Assembly: GCA_039029315.1 (NCBI GenBank)
Contig: JBCCGK010000011.1
Span: 62,001-126,000, forward strand
DNA: 64,000 nucleotides
Direction of reading: 5' to 3'
Source: JBCCCJ01 sp039029315
GTDB taxonomy: Bacteria; Bacteroidota; Bacteroidia; J057
The notes under the pieces are model-generated. The model was given only the letters and a program-made list of their open reading frames with translations, was not told the DNA's origin and did not search any database. Positions 36,100-44,622 of this stretch are shown here, in pieces. The translations under genes were made by a program, and so were the position numbers. Each line of letters opens with the position of its first letter. Positions within the stretch are counted from its first letter, which is position 1.

Positions 36100-36728
36100 A
36101 GACAAAGATTAGTTTTGAGTAATTAGCAACAATGGTGTTGTCTTACAAATATCGAAGGAAGTAGCCACAAGGCTGCTATCTGGACCTACTACAAATGTAC
36201 TACAGCTTGCTTTTTGGCCACCCTGTCCTGTTTTTGCCTACAAAACCTTTGGAATAGCATGATTCTCTATTGGCAACTGAGAGCTTCGGGATTCCGATGA
36301 ACAAAGGCTTATCAGGAAACAGCACGACCTGACTCTTCATGCCTGAAACCCTATTCCGACCTGGCAATCTCCAGTCATTTGAAGAATATCTTGGCCCTCC
36401 TTTTTGGGGAAGGAGAGGATGTCTGAATACCAGAGAGTGTGGATTGATCCCAATGATTTTGTCCTGTGTTAATCTTTCCTCTTGCAGAAGGGACAAATGA
36501 TGAGAAGATGATGAAAAGAATTTATGCGAAGGAGTGCTAAAAAAACTGCTTGTTCACGCTGGCTGGATCTGTTGAGCTGAATCATCCTTGCTCAATTCGA
36601 TGGGAACTACACTTTCGTCGAATATCAGGCCTTGATTCAAGACAATATGGCGACCTCATTTTTTTACCCCTCACTTCTTCCCTCATCCTTAGCATCTCCG
36701 ATTTCGATTTTATCCTAAACACAATTCG
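36100..36728. other. Divergent regulatory region of the polysaccharide locus
   Basis: These 629 bp separate susC from the divergent 360-residue gene. On the minus strand TAATCTTTG lies just before the susC ATG, resembling a -7 box but leaving almost no leader, so it may be fortuitous. A minus-strand open frame at 36200-36496 (98 codons) has no protein-like features. The binding site of the locus regulator is expected here but I could not identify it. Confidence 0.4.
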
Positions 36729-37811
36729 ATGATGAAAGTAATGTATTCGCTTTTTTCCGTTTTTATTTTCGTTCTATTCTGTTCCATATCTATTCAGGCC
36801 CAACAGTTCCGGCCTGGGACGATTCATCAGTCAAATGGCGCGCACACAAAGGGGCGAATCTCTTTGAAGGTTGGTAAAAAGGGAGAACAGCAGGTGTTGT
36901 TCCAGTCTATGAGAGGAAAGCAAATCCAGAAATTTACGGCTGATGATTTGGTCGGGTTTCGAATTCGGGACACTCGCTATATCTCCGACAACTTCACGAT
37001 CACTCAACCTAATGGTGGAACCGTCTCCACCAAAGGCTTTGCAAAAGTCAGTTTTGATGGCAAAATATCTTTGTACCGGGTCCAATATCGTGGGAGTAAA
37101 CGTGTGTTTTTTCTTAAATCACTCAATGGATCCATGACAGAATTGATCAATTATGGACAAGAAATTCGATTTAGTGAAGAAGGGAGAAAATCATATTCTT
37201 ACAAGGATCGCAGGTATAGAGACCGATTGTATAAGGAGCTGTCTGGCTGTGACCAACTCATAGGGATCATTGTGAACACTCCTAATTTGTACAGAGAAAA
37301 ACAGCTTCAGCGATTGTTAACTCAATGGCATAAGTGTACAGGAAATTCTTCTGAGGAAGATCAGATAGCCAAAGCTGGGCTTAGGGTACATCTACATGGA
37401 GTTCAGCTGTTTTTGAATTTTGGTATTGTCCCGCTTTTTTCTGGTTTTGGAGCTACGGCTGAGTTTCGATCTGATGGATTCTCTCTGTGGGGTCTTCAGC
37501 TGGGAATGGAATATTTAACCGGAAGCGGGAATTTTAGAGAATCTATATACGGGTTTCCTATTTCCTTCAAGCGAATAATTCCTGTGAACGAAGGAGAATT
37601 CTACGGATTCATCGGCTATGTGTCTGGAATTTCAACGGAACGTCTGTCAAATGTTCAGGATCTTAGGGTTCGCTTGATACCAGTAGGGTTATATGGGTTT
37701 GGATATGAAATCTCTACGTTATCCAGGCTTGCTGTGTTTTTCGAAATCAGGAGTGTCCATGGACCCGCGGGGCCTAGTTTGCCGATGTTAAAAATGGGCA
37801 TCAAACTCTAA
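36729..37811 (+). CDS. Exported protein of unknown function, possible small beta-barrel
   Basis: This protein has 360 residues with a signal peptide (SVFIFVLFCSISIQA, cleavage near 25). The mature N-terminal part has GTIHQSNGAHTKGRISL and ADDLVGFRIRDTRY, a pattern frequent in Bacteroidota proteins annotated only as hypothetical. There is a short basic coiled segment (SYKDRRYRDRLYKEL). The C-terminal 150 residues alternate hydrophobic and polar and end in LPMLKMGIKL, which suggests outer-membrane strands. Codon and base use look like those of its neighbours. Its TAA stop is completed by the first base of an inserted palindromic element. It lies between the susC operon and its presumed regulator, but no link to glycan use is visible. 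Confidence 0.75.
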   Translation: MMKVMYSLFSVFIFVLFCSISIQAQQFRPGTIHQSNGAHTKGRISLKVGKKGEQQVLFQSMRGKQIQKFTADDLVGFRIRDTRYISDNFTITQPNGGTVSTKGFAKVSFDGKISLYRVQYRGSKRVFFLKSLNGSMTELINYGQEIRFSEEGRKSYSYKDRRYRDRLYKELSGCDQLIGIIVNTPNLYREKQLQRLLTQWHKCTGNSSEEDQIAKAGLRVHLHGVQLFLNFGIVPLFSGFGATAEFRSDGFSLWGLQLGMEYLTGSGNFRESIYGFPISFKRIIPVNEGEFYGFIGYVSGISTERLSNVQDLRVRLIPVGLYGFGYEISTLSRLAVFFEIRSVHGPAGPSLPMLKMGIKL

Positions 37812-37969
37812 GAGACTGTTTGAACATCTGTCACTTATTTTTTGCGGCTTTTTTCCTCATTCTGCGGCTTTTTTTGTTCCCATAGCACCACTATGAGAAC
37901 AAAAAAGGGCCTTGGCTGAGAAAAAAATACACGATAAAAATTCTCAGCACAGATTCCAAAACAGTCTCT
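37811..37969. mobile_element. MITE-like palindromic element, AGAGACTGTTT family, intact copy
   Basis: This 159-bp element has perfect 11-bp terminal inverted repeats (AGAGACTGTTT / AAACAGTCTCT). TA stands on both outer sides (37809-37810 and 37970-37971), consistent with a TA target duplication as made by Tc1/mariner-IS630 transposases (family is an inference). A central hairpin (37869-37885 with 37891-37906, one mismatch) is bounded by T and A runs and would act as a terminator on both strands. It encodes no protein. Removing the element and one TA restores CTC-TAG, so it entered the TAG stop of the upstream gene and changed it to TAA. Confidence 0.9.
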
Positions 37970-38029
37970 TAGAGAACACTTCCAGATTTCTGACTATTTC
38001 CCGGAAGGTGAAACAAGAGTCTTACCAAC

Positions 38030-41020
38030 TTATGAGAAACTGGAAATATATTTGACAAGATTGTCGTTGCTGTCCAGGCCTAGTCGCTTTCGGAGCCGAT
38101 ATCTGCTTTGTTCTACCCCTCGAACCGAAATGTTCAGAAGAGAGGCGATCTCTTTTGTGGTGAGATTGATGCGAATAAGGGAGCAGATCCGAAGATCATT
38201 AGGGGTCAATTCAGGATGTTTTTCCAGGAGATCCTGACTAAAATTGCTGTCTACCTGATTGAAATACAGATTGAATTCCTTCCAGTAGTTTTCACTTTTG
38301 AGTTCCTTCTCCAACTTTTGGACCAGTTGTCTGAGTTTTTTGCGTGCATCAGCATCATTTCCCTGAATGTCCTTGATTCCTGATTTTACATTGTTCAGGA
38401 TCTCATTTTTATGCGCCATCTGGACTGCAGAAAACATCAATTTGGAATTCTTGGCATTGACTTCTGTTTCGAGTTTTTCATTTCTCAACTGAAGAATTTC
38501 CCGTTCGGCTACCAGTAATTGTCGTTTGTGAGCAGCTTCTCTTCGCTTGACGACGAAACGAACACCCAGAACAATCAAAGCTGCCATAATGCCTCCTGCA
38601 ACCAGGGTAAACCAGGTTGATTGCCAGAACGGAGGAGAAATCGAGATGGTGAGTTGGGCATGTTTGTCTCTTCGTTTTACATGAAAGACGAATGTGCCGG
38701 GGTCCAGATTGGTATAGCTGACACTATGTTGCCCTTTGGTGGTCATTTGCCATTGCTCATCAAATCCTTCCATCTTGTAAGAAAACACATGCTCGGAAGG
38801 ATTGGTATACTCTGTGGCAGAAAAAGAAACAGAGAAAGAATTGTCGAGGTAACTTAACTGCACAAGGTCGGCATCCTCTATGGGGGTTGTCAAGATGATC
38901 CGTCCATCTTTTTGTATACCTGGAGAGATGCTATTGGCAAAGATCTTGAAATCTGTGAATACAATGGCTGTTGGATCGGGTTCTTCCTTTACCTGAGTAG
39001 GATCCAGCGTATTCAATCCATTGATCCCTCCTACATATAGTTTGCCATCCTTTCCTGTAAGAATGGCCATTTGATTGAATTGATTGGCATGTGGGTCCTG
39101 GTGGAATCCAAAGTTGCGGATCTCTCGACTTGTGAGATCCAATCGACTCAGGCCGTCAAATGTGCTGATCCAGAGATGACCCATCTGATCTTCTGTGATC
39201 CCCATGACGCTATTGGCAATCAGGCCATCGGATTCGTCGATTCGCTCAAATTGTGCATTGCCAAGATAGCGATTCAGGCCTCCGCTTTCGGTTCCTATCC
39301 ATAAGTCGCCTCCTGAATCCTGATAAATGGCTCGGACCTCATCATTGCTGAGGGACATTGTATCGTCTACTTGATGCCGAAAATGATGAAAGCCACCAGT
39401 CTGTTCATCCCACATGTCAAGTCCTTTGTCGCCTGTTCCAACCCAAACCTGATCCTCTTGATCGATGTATATCATCATGATGATATTTTCGGAGAGGCTA
39501 TTGGGGTCATGTTCATTTGCCTGATAGGTCTCAACCTTGCCAGAAACAGGGTCGATTACCCTGATCCCAAATCCAAGAGTTCCAATCCAAATATGGCCTT
39601 TTGAAGATTCTGTAATGCTCCAAATATGGTGACCAAGAAATTGAAAAGGTTGAAATGTTTTGCTGGTTGGGGAGTAGACATCAAGGCCGGAGCCAAAGAA
39701 TCCTACCCATAATTGATGTTGACGATCTTCATAGATGGTTTTGACCACATTGCCACTGATTGAAGAAGGATCTTGCGGGTCATGAATCAGTGATATAGGA
39801 GAAAATTGATTATTCGTTGGATCAAACCGACTGAGACCTCCTCCATCTGTTCCGATCCAAATGTCTCCATTCTGACTCTGATGAATTCCCAGGATGGATC
39901 TGTTTCTCAATTCTTTCCCATCAAAAAGGGAAGGAGAATATTGCTCAAACCATGTCTTGTGGACCTTCAGAATATTAATTCCGCCATTATACGATCCGAT
40001 CCATAAGTTGTCAGTTTGATCTTCCAGAAAACAAAAAAGGGCATTGCTATTGAGGCTAGTGATTTCGCCAATCTGATTGGTGTATTGGGCCATAGTCAGA
40101 GAAGATGGATCAAGTATATGCAGACCTCCGCCATCTGTGCTTAGGAAAATACGACCATCTTTGGCTTTGTGAATGTCCCGCACAGAGCTGGATTTCAGTT
40201 GGTTACTGTCTGCTCCTTGAGGGATGTGTACAAAATTCCTGTCTGAAATAGACATGCGATACAAGCCAGTTCCTTCTGTTCCAATCCAAAGCTCTTCCCC
40301 ATCCAGAAACAACGTCTTTCGATAGCCAGACATATTGGGAGCGTTTGGTAGATTGACATGGGTTTGGGAAAATTCTTTTTCTCCTTTTTCCAGATTATTC
40401 AATCCATCACCTGCTCCGGCTACCCAAAGAGTTCCTTGCGAATCTTCGACAATATCGAATAAGATGTCTGTGGTCAACCCATTGCTGCTCGTGTATCTAT
40501 AAGAAGTATCTGCTATGGGATTATAGGAGAGGAGACCTCCGCCAACAGAAGTGATCCAGATCATTCCTGCCCTGTCTTCAAATATGTCCGTAATATCATA
40601 GCCTTGAATGGCCAGAAAAGCAGAATCTTCTTGAAGATTGTGAAATTGACTTGTGCCTTTTTCCTTGAAATTGATCCCTTGCTTCCTTGTCCCAACCCAG
40701 AGATTGCCAGCCCGATCTTCGAAGAGAGAGGTGATGTTTTTGCCAATAAACCCATGCGAGGAGCCGGTTCTGCTTTGAGAAAGATAAAGCTCAAATCTAT
40801 GCCCGTCATATTTATTCAGACCATTTTGAGTGCCGATCCAAATGAATCCATGTCGATCCTGCAATAAGCAATGCACAGTATTGTGAGACAGTCCATCTCG
40901 AATGGATAGATGATCAAAGTGTAGCGAATGATTTAGTACTTGGCCAATAATAGCTGGGCAATTGATTCCCCAAAAAGAGAATAGATATGCGAAAAAAGCT
41001 ATTAGATAGTAGTTCCTCAT
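38030..41020 (-). CDS. Membrane-spanning propeller/Y_Y_Y regulator with LuxR-type HTH
   Basis: This protein has 996 residues with an N-terminal signal anchor. Residues about 30-690 carry many Reg_prop repeats (IWIGTQNGLNKYDG, LWVGTRKQGI, IWIGTDGGGLSRFDP), forming two periplasmic seven-bladed propellers. A Y_Y_Y domain follows (about 700-790) and one transmembrane helix (about 800-820), then a cytoplasmic coiled coil. The last 60 residues (from 938) are a LuxR/GerE-type helix-turn-helix with TTKEIASLLNISVRGVEQSRYRLRK split across its helices. There is no kinase or receiver domain, so it should pass a periplasmic oligosaccharide signal straight to DNA as a one-component regulator. Position near the susC operon makes it the likely regulator of that locus (inference). 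Confidence 0.9.
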   Translation of the reverse strand: MRNYYLIAFFAYLFSFWGINCPAIIGQVLNHSLHFDHLSIRDGLSHNTVHCLLQDRHGFIWIGTQNGLNKYDGHRFELYLSQSRTGSSHGFIGKNITSLFEDRAGNLWVGTRKQGINFKEKGTSQFHNLQEDSAFLAIQGYDITDIFEDRAGMIWITSVGGGLLSYNPIADTSYRYTSSNGLTTDILFDIVEDSQGTLWVAGAGDGLNNLEKGEKEFSQTHVNLPNAPNMSGYRKTLFLDGEELWIGTEGTGLYRMSISDRNFVHIPQGADSNQLKSSSVRDIHKAKDGRIFLSTDGGGLHILDPSSLTMAQYTNQIGEITSLNSNALFCFLEDQTDNLWIGSYNGGINILKVHKTWFEQYSPSLFDGKELRNRSILGIHQSQNGDIWIGTDGGGLSRFDPTNNQFSPISLIHDPQDPSSISGNVVKTIYEDRQHQLWVGFFGSGLDVYSPTSKTFQPFQFLGHHIWSITESSKGHIWIGTLGFGIRVIDPVSGKVETYQANEHDPNSLSENIIMMIYIDQEDQVWVGTGDKGLDMWDEQTGGFHHFRHQVDDTMSLSNDEVRAIYQDSGGDLWIGTESGGLNRYLGNAQFERIDESDGLIANSVMGITEDQMGHLWISTFDGLSRLDLTSREIRNFGFHQDPHANQFNQMAILTGKDGKLYVGGINGLNTLDPTQVKEEPDPTAIVFTDFKIFANSISPGIQKDGRIILTTPIEDADLVQLSYLDNSFSVSFSATEYTNPSEHVFSYKMEGFDEQWQMTTKGQHSVSYTNLDPGTFVFHVKRRDKHAQLTISISPPFWQSTWFTLVAGGIMAALIVLGVRFVVKRREAAHKRQLLVAEREILQLRNEKLETEVNAKNSKLMFSAVQMAHKNEILNNVKSGIKDIQGNDADARKKLRQLVQKLEKELKSENYWKEFNLYFNQVDSNFSQDLLEKHPELTPNDLRICSLIRINLTTKEIASLLNISVRGVEQSRYRLRKRLGLDSNDNLVKYISSFS

Positions 41021-41162
41021 GCAAGTAGTTCAGTCTTCAATCAATCCTTCAATATACTTTGTCTTTTCCATCTTCTCTTCATAGAAATGCAAGTAAGCCC
41101 GAAAAAAATTGTAGTTTTACCCAATTAGACTCGATTTTGCTTAGATTGGTTTTTGGACGCGG

Positions 41163-42551
41163 ATGAAACCACTACTGTTAGGATGGCTCTCTCTATTGTT
41201 ACTCTTGCCTGCTGGGCTTGTAGGACAAAAAGCGCGTGCCTATGTGCCAAAGAAAGTAATCACGACAGATGATATTCTTCCCCTATATATAGAAATCCAG
41301 GGGCCTCCCTTGTCACAATCCCCTACTTTCCCGAATATTTGGGGAATGAAAAAACTGGGCATGAACCGCGAACAAAAAGAGGGAGTCACCTTATATGTTC
41401 AAACCTATCAGCCCATTCGATCTGGCATGTTCCAGATTCCTTCCATCCAGGTGAATGTGGGTCGGACAACAACCCAAACCTTCGGCATCACTGTCAGAGT
41501 CGATAAAGGGAAATTGCCACTCCCATCAGAACTTGCTGCTGGCAGGAATCTCAACCGAAAAATCGAAGCCTTTCTGACCTTTGATCTCAGCAAAAAACAA
41601 TGCCTGGTAGGAGAACAGGTTCGATCAGAGGTGAAGTTATGGGTGCCTCGGGAACAGTTGAACAGATATCAGTGGGATCAACAGGAATTGATGGCCCTGT
41701 CGGGGCAGTTGGCTCAGGAAAATCTATGGATTGAAAACCACTGGCCCTTGCCTGAACGCCCAGAAGAGACCGTCCAAAATGGTCGGGCGTATGCAACTTT
41801 TTTGTTGTACAAGGGCTTTTTGTTTCCCCGGCTTGACAAGACCTTTCAGCTGGGAGGTGGAGAAGTATTTATCGAAAGATTACTGACACACAGGCAAGGC
41901 AATCGACCAGCAAGATATGAGCAAATCCAGTTGTCCTTGCCAACACGTCAATTGACTGTGGAGGCACTTCCAACGACCAATATGTCCAAGGCAGAGTCTG
42001 TTGGGAAATTTTCGCTAGAATATCATCTTCCAAAATCTTCTTTTTTAACAGGTGAAACAATTCCCTTGACCCTCAGTGTTTTGGGAGATGGGAATATTGC
42101 AATGATTCCTCAACCCCAATTTCAGGAACCCGCGCAATTCCTTTTATATGATCCCTCCTCTTCCTATGAGGTGCAGACAGAGTTGCCTGTGATGACGGGG
42201 GGGAAAGAGTTCGCCTATGAATTGGTCCCGGCCTTCCAGGGAACCTATGCCGTAGGGCCTATTTCCTTCTATTATTTTGATCCTGCTCGTCGACAATATG
42301 ATTCGGTGAGGATCGAAAGCATTTCTTTGGTGATCAAGGGAGAAGATATTCCGCAATTGCTGGAAGTAGATGCCCTCAACAATTTTTATCGGGATGCCTT
42401 TGCAATTGGAGATGAACAAGCGCCTTTCAGATTTCCCTATGCCACTTATCTGGTGATCACTTGCCTGTGCATTGCTCTAGGAATTGTGGGATGGAATCTG
42501 ACTCGAATATTTCGAAAAGAGAGAAAAAGACCATCCCGGACAGGATTGTGA
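41163..42551 (+). CDS. batD: BatD family protein
   Basis: This protein has 462 residues with a signal peptide ending near VGQ (22), a periplasmic region of BatD beta-domains (YVQTYQPIRSGMFQIPSIQVNV, split by the usual strand pattern; FLTFDLSKKQCLVGEQV; SLEYHLPKSSFLTGETIPLTLSV), and one C-terminal transmembrane helix (about 438-455) with a short basic tail. BatD belongs to the Bat (aerotolerance) system with BatA/B MoxR-type partners. Those partner genes are absent here, so this is an isolated copy. It diverges from the LuxR-type regulator and precedes coaX by 76 bp on the same strand. Confidence 0.85.
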   Translation: MKPLLLGWLSLLLLLPAGLVGQKARAYVPKKVITTDDILPLYIEIQGPPLSQSPTFPNIWGMKKLGMNREQKEGVTLYVQTYQPIRSGMFQIPSIQVNVGRTTTQTFGITVRVDKGKLPLPSELAAGRNLNRKIEAFLTFDLSKKQCLVGEQVRSEVKLWVPREQLNRYQWDQQELMALSGQLAQENLWIENHWPLPERPEETVQNGRAYATFLLYKGFLFPRLDKTFQLGGGEVFIERLLTHRQGNRPARYEQIQLSLPTRQLTVEALPTTNMSKAESVGKFSLEYHLPKSSFLTGETIPLTLSVLGDGNIAMIPQPQFQEPAQFLLYDPSSSYEVQTELPVMTGGKEFAYELVPAFQGTYAVGPISFYYFDPARRQYDSVRIESISLVIKGEDIPQLLEVDALNNFYRDAFAIGDEQAPFRFPYATYLVITCLCIALGIVGWNLTRIFRKERKRPSRTGL

Positions 42552-42627
42552 GAAGGAGGCCCGATTCCACTTATCAGGATATATGATATATTAACTTAAG
42601 GTAATACCTGAGCTTGAACGGACTGTT

Positions 42628-43392
42628 ATGATGCAGCTAATCGTCGATATCGGAAATACAGATATTGTATTTGGTGGCTTCCAGGAGGACCAGTGGGTTA
42701 GGTCCTGGCGCCATCCTTCAGACCAACTCGACTCTCTGGAAACATGGTGGGAGGAGACTGTACTTCCAGAATCTCCCGCCACCTGGGATCGGGTTGTGCT
42801 GAGCAGCGTTGTTCCAGAAGCAACGGAGGAGGTATATAGGTTTCTCCTGACAAAAACAGCTCTGACTCCTATTCGAATCGGTCCTTCTCTGTTCAGACGC
42901 CTGGAGATGGAGATCCTTAAGCCAGATGAGATTGGCGCTGATTTGGTTGCCAATGCCTATGCTTCCTGGCATCGCTTTGGGACAGCTTGCATTGCCGTAG
43001 ATTTTGGAACTGCCTTGACCTTTACGGTTGTTTCCGCTGCGGGCAATATCGAGGGAGTGGCTTTTGCACCAGGCTTGAAGACAGCCATTCATGCCTTGTT
43101 CCTGCAGGCTGCCCAACTCCCTGAAGTTCCCCTTGTGTTGCCCGAAACAGCTATTGGAAAGAATACGATTCATGCCCTGCAATCCGGTACCATGTTGGGA
43201 TACATTGGTTTGGTCAAGGAAATGCTCGCTCGAATCCAGGAAGAATTGGGGGGGACATGCAAGTGTATTGCAACGGGTGGTTTGTCAGGTGTGCTGAGTC
43301 CACTTCACGCCTATTTCGATCAGGTAGACAAAACGCTCACCTTGGACGGCTTACGTCTGCTGGGAGAATTTGCGGTTCGTCATCCAGAATAG
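42628..43392 (+). CDS. coaX: Type III pantothenate kinase CoaX
   Basis: This 254-residue enzyme catalyses the first step of coenzyme A synthesis, ATP-dependent phosphorylation of pantothenate. It belongs to the ASKHA fold: the phosphate 1 motif is VDIGNTDIVFG at the N-terminus, the second is VDFGTALTFTVV, and the substrate region is PDEIGADLVANAYA, with APGLKTAIHAL and ATGGLSGVL. GAD-L replaces the more common GADR, a small variation. Length is normal. A second ATG one codon downstream is possible. Its last 42 bp overlap the convergent MFS gene. Confidence 0.93.
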   Translation: MMQLIVDIGNTDIVFGGFQEDQWVRSWRHPSDQLDSLETWWEETVLPESPATWDRVVLSSVVPEATEEVYRFLLTKTALTPIRIGPSLFRRLEMEILKPDEIGADLVANAYASWHRFGTACIAVDFGTALTFTVVSAAGNIEGVAFAPGLKTAIHALFLQAAQLPEVPLVLPETAIGKNTIHALQSGTMLGYIGLVKEMLARIQEELGGTCKCIATGGLSGVLSPLHAYFDQVDKTLTLDGLRLLGEFAVRHPE

Positions 43393-44520
43393 TGCCAATG
43401 CCATTATCGCAAGAGAGGCTGATATAACAAAGGTCCAGTAGCTTCCATAGGCATCCCAAATCACGCCAGCCATCAGCGATGCCGGAAATAAAACAATCCC
43501 GATTCCGCTGGTATATACGCCATAGGCAGAACCTAGTTGTTGGTGAGGAATCAGGTCTGAAATGTATGCGCGATATACCCCATTAGAGAGGCCGTAGTAG
43601 ATTCCATACATGCCAAACAAGGTCCATATGTGCCAACTTTGATCGGCAACAGCAAACCCAAGATAAATCAAGGCATAGACAAGAAAAGACATAAGGATGA
43701 TTCCTTGCCGCCCCAGTTTGTCAGACAGACTCCCGAAAATTGGGGAAGCTATGGCAGATACTGCATTGTACAACATCCAGAGAATCGGCAACCAAAGGAT
43801 AGCAATTCCAGTTTCGCTTGCTTTGAGAAGCAGAAAGGCATTAGAAGAGTTGCCTAAAGCAAATACCAGATTGACAATCAAAAACCAAAGAAATGTTCGA
43901 TTGGCCAAAGGAGAAGTTGTGAGGGCTGGTTTGGAGGAACCTTGAGAGTCTCTGGGCTGAGGAGCAGGAGAAAATCCTTTGACAAATGGAATAAATCCCA
44001 GGGCAAGCAAAGCAGGGATGACTGCTAAGAGGAACACCAAACGGACATTTTCTGGAGAAAAATGAAGTATAATCAATGCCAGTATGGGTCCGCCAAAAGC
44101 ACCTATTCGATCCATAGACCTGTGCATGCCAAAGGCCTTCCCCTTATCCTGTGGAGGGACAGATGCCGCAATCAACGCATCACGGGCCGGATTTCGAGCA
44201 GCTTTTCCTAATCTATCCGCAAATCGTACCGCCAGGACATGACTCCAGATGCTTGCCACATACAAAAATGGCTTGGCAATCGTTGCCAACCCATAACCAG
44301 CAAAAACAAACCATTTTCGCTTTCCCAGACGATCTGACCATCTCCCAAAGACTGCTTTGAACAGGGAGGCCGTGGCATCAGCAAGGCCTTCTATCATACC
44401 GATTACAGACTTGTTCGCACCCAAATCCACCAAAAATTGGGGGATGAGGGGATAGATCATCTGGCTGGAAAGATCAGTGAATAAGGAGACCAGACCCAGG
44501 AGAAATACATTGCGTTTCAT
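43351..44520 (-). CDS. MFS transporter
   Basis: This protein has 389 residues with 12 expected transmembrane helices. It begins MKRNVFLLGLVSLFTDLSSQM, and the first loop has the MFS motif GRWSDRLGKRKW; the second half repeats it as GSLSDKLGRQG. A set of bacterial MFS proteins sharing FTDLSSEM-like starts is annotated as uncharacterised efflux permeases. The substrate cannot be told. The gene is convergent with coaX, overlapping by 42 bp, and lies downstream of the PBP1A gene on the same strand after 102 bp. Confidence 0.9.
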   Translation of the reverse strand: MKRNVFLLGLVSLFTDLSSQMIYPLIPQFLVDLGANKSVIGMIEGLADATASLFKAVFGRWSDRLGKRKWFVFAGYGLATIAKPFLYVASIWSHVLAVRFADRLGKAARNPARDALIAASVPPQDKGKAFGMHRSMDRIGAFGGPILALIILHFSPENVRLVFLLAVIPALLALGFIPFVKGFSPAPQPRDSQGSSKPALTTSPLANRTFLWFLIVNLVFALGNSSNAFLLLKASETGIAILWLPILWMLYNAVSAIASPIFGSLSDKLGRQGIILMSFLVYALIYLGFAVADQSWHIWTLFGMYGIYYGLSNGVYRAYISDLIPHQQLGSAYGVYTSGIGIVLFPASLMAGVIWDAYGSYWTFVISASLAIMALALFWMTNRKFSQQT

Positions 44521-44622
44521 AGAACAAGTTCAATATAGAAGGAGAGGCTTTCGGAAGGGGGGAAATTGAGGAGCCTGGAATCAGGCCTGGATGAATGCCA
44601 CAGTCAGCCAACACCCTCTGTC

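Noticed and set aside
36200..36496. 98-codon minus-strand open frame upstream of susC
   Set aside because: No signal peptide, domain or family resemblance, and it lies in a region expected to be regulatory. Treated as chance.
37811..37969. Complete insertion sequence
   Set aside because: No transposase frame within 159 bp; it is a non-autonomous element at most.
38030..41020. Hybrid two-component system (HTCS) of the glucan locus
   Set aside because: No HisKA, HATPase or receiver domain between the membrane helix and the HTH; it is a one-component regulator.
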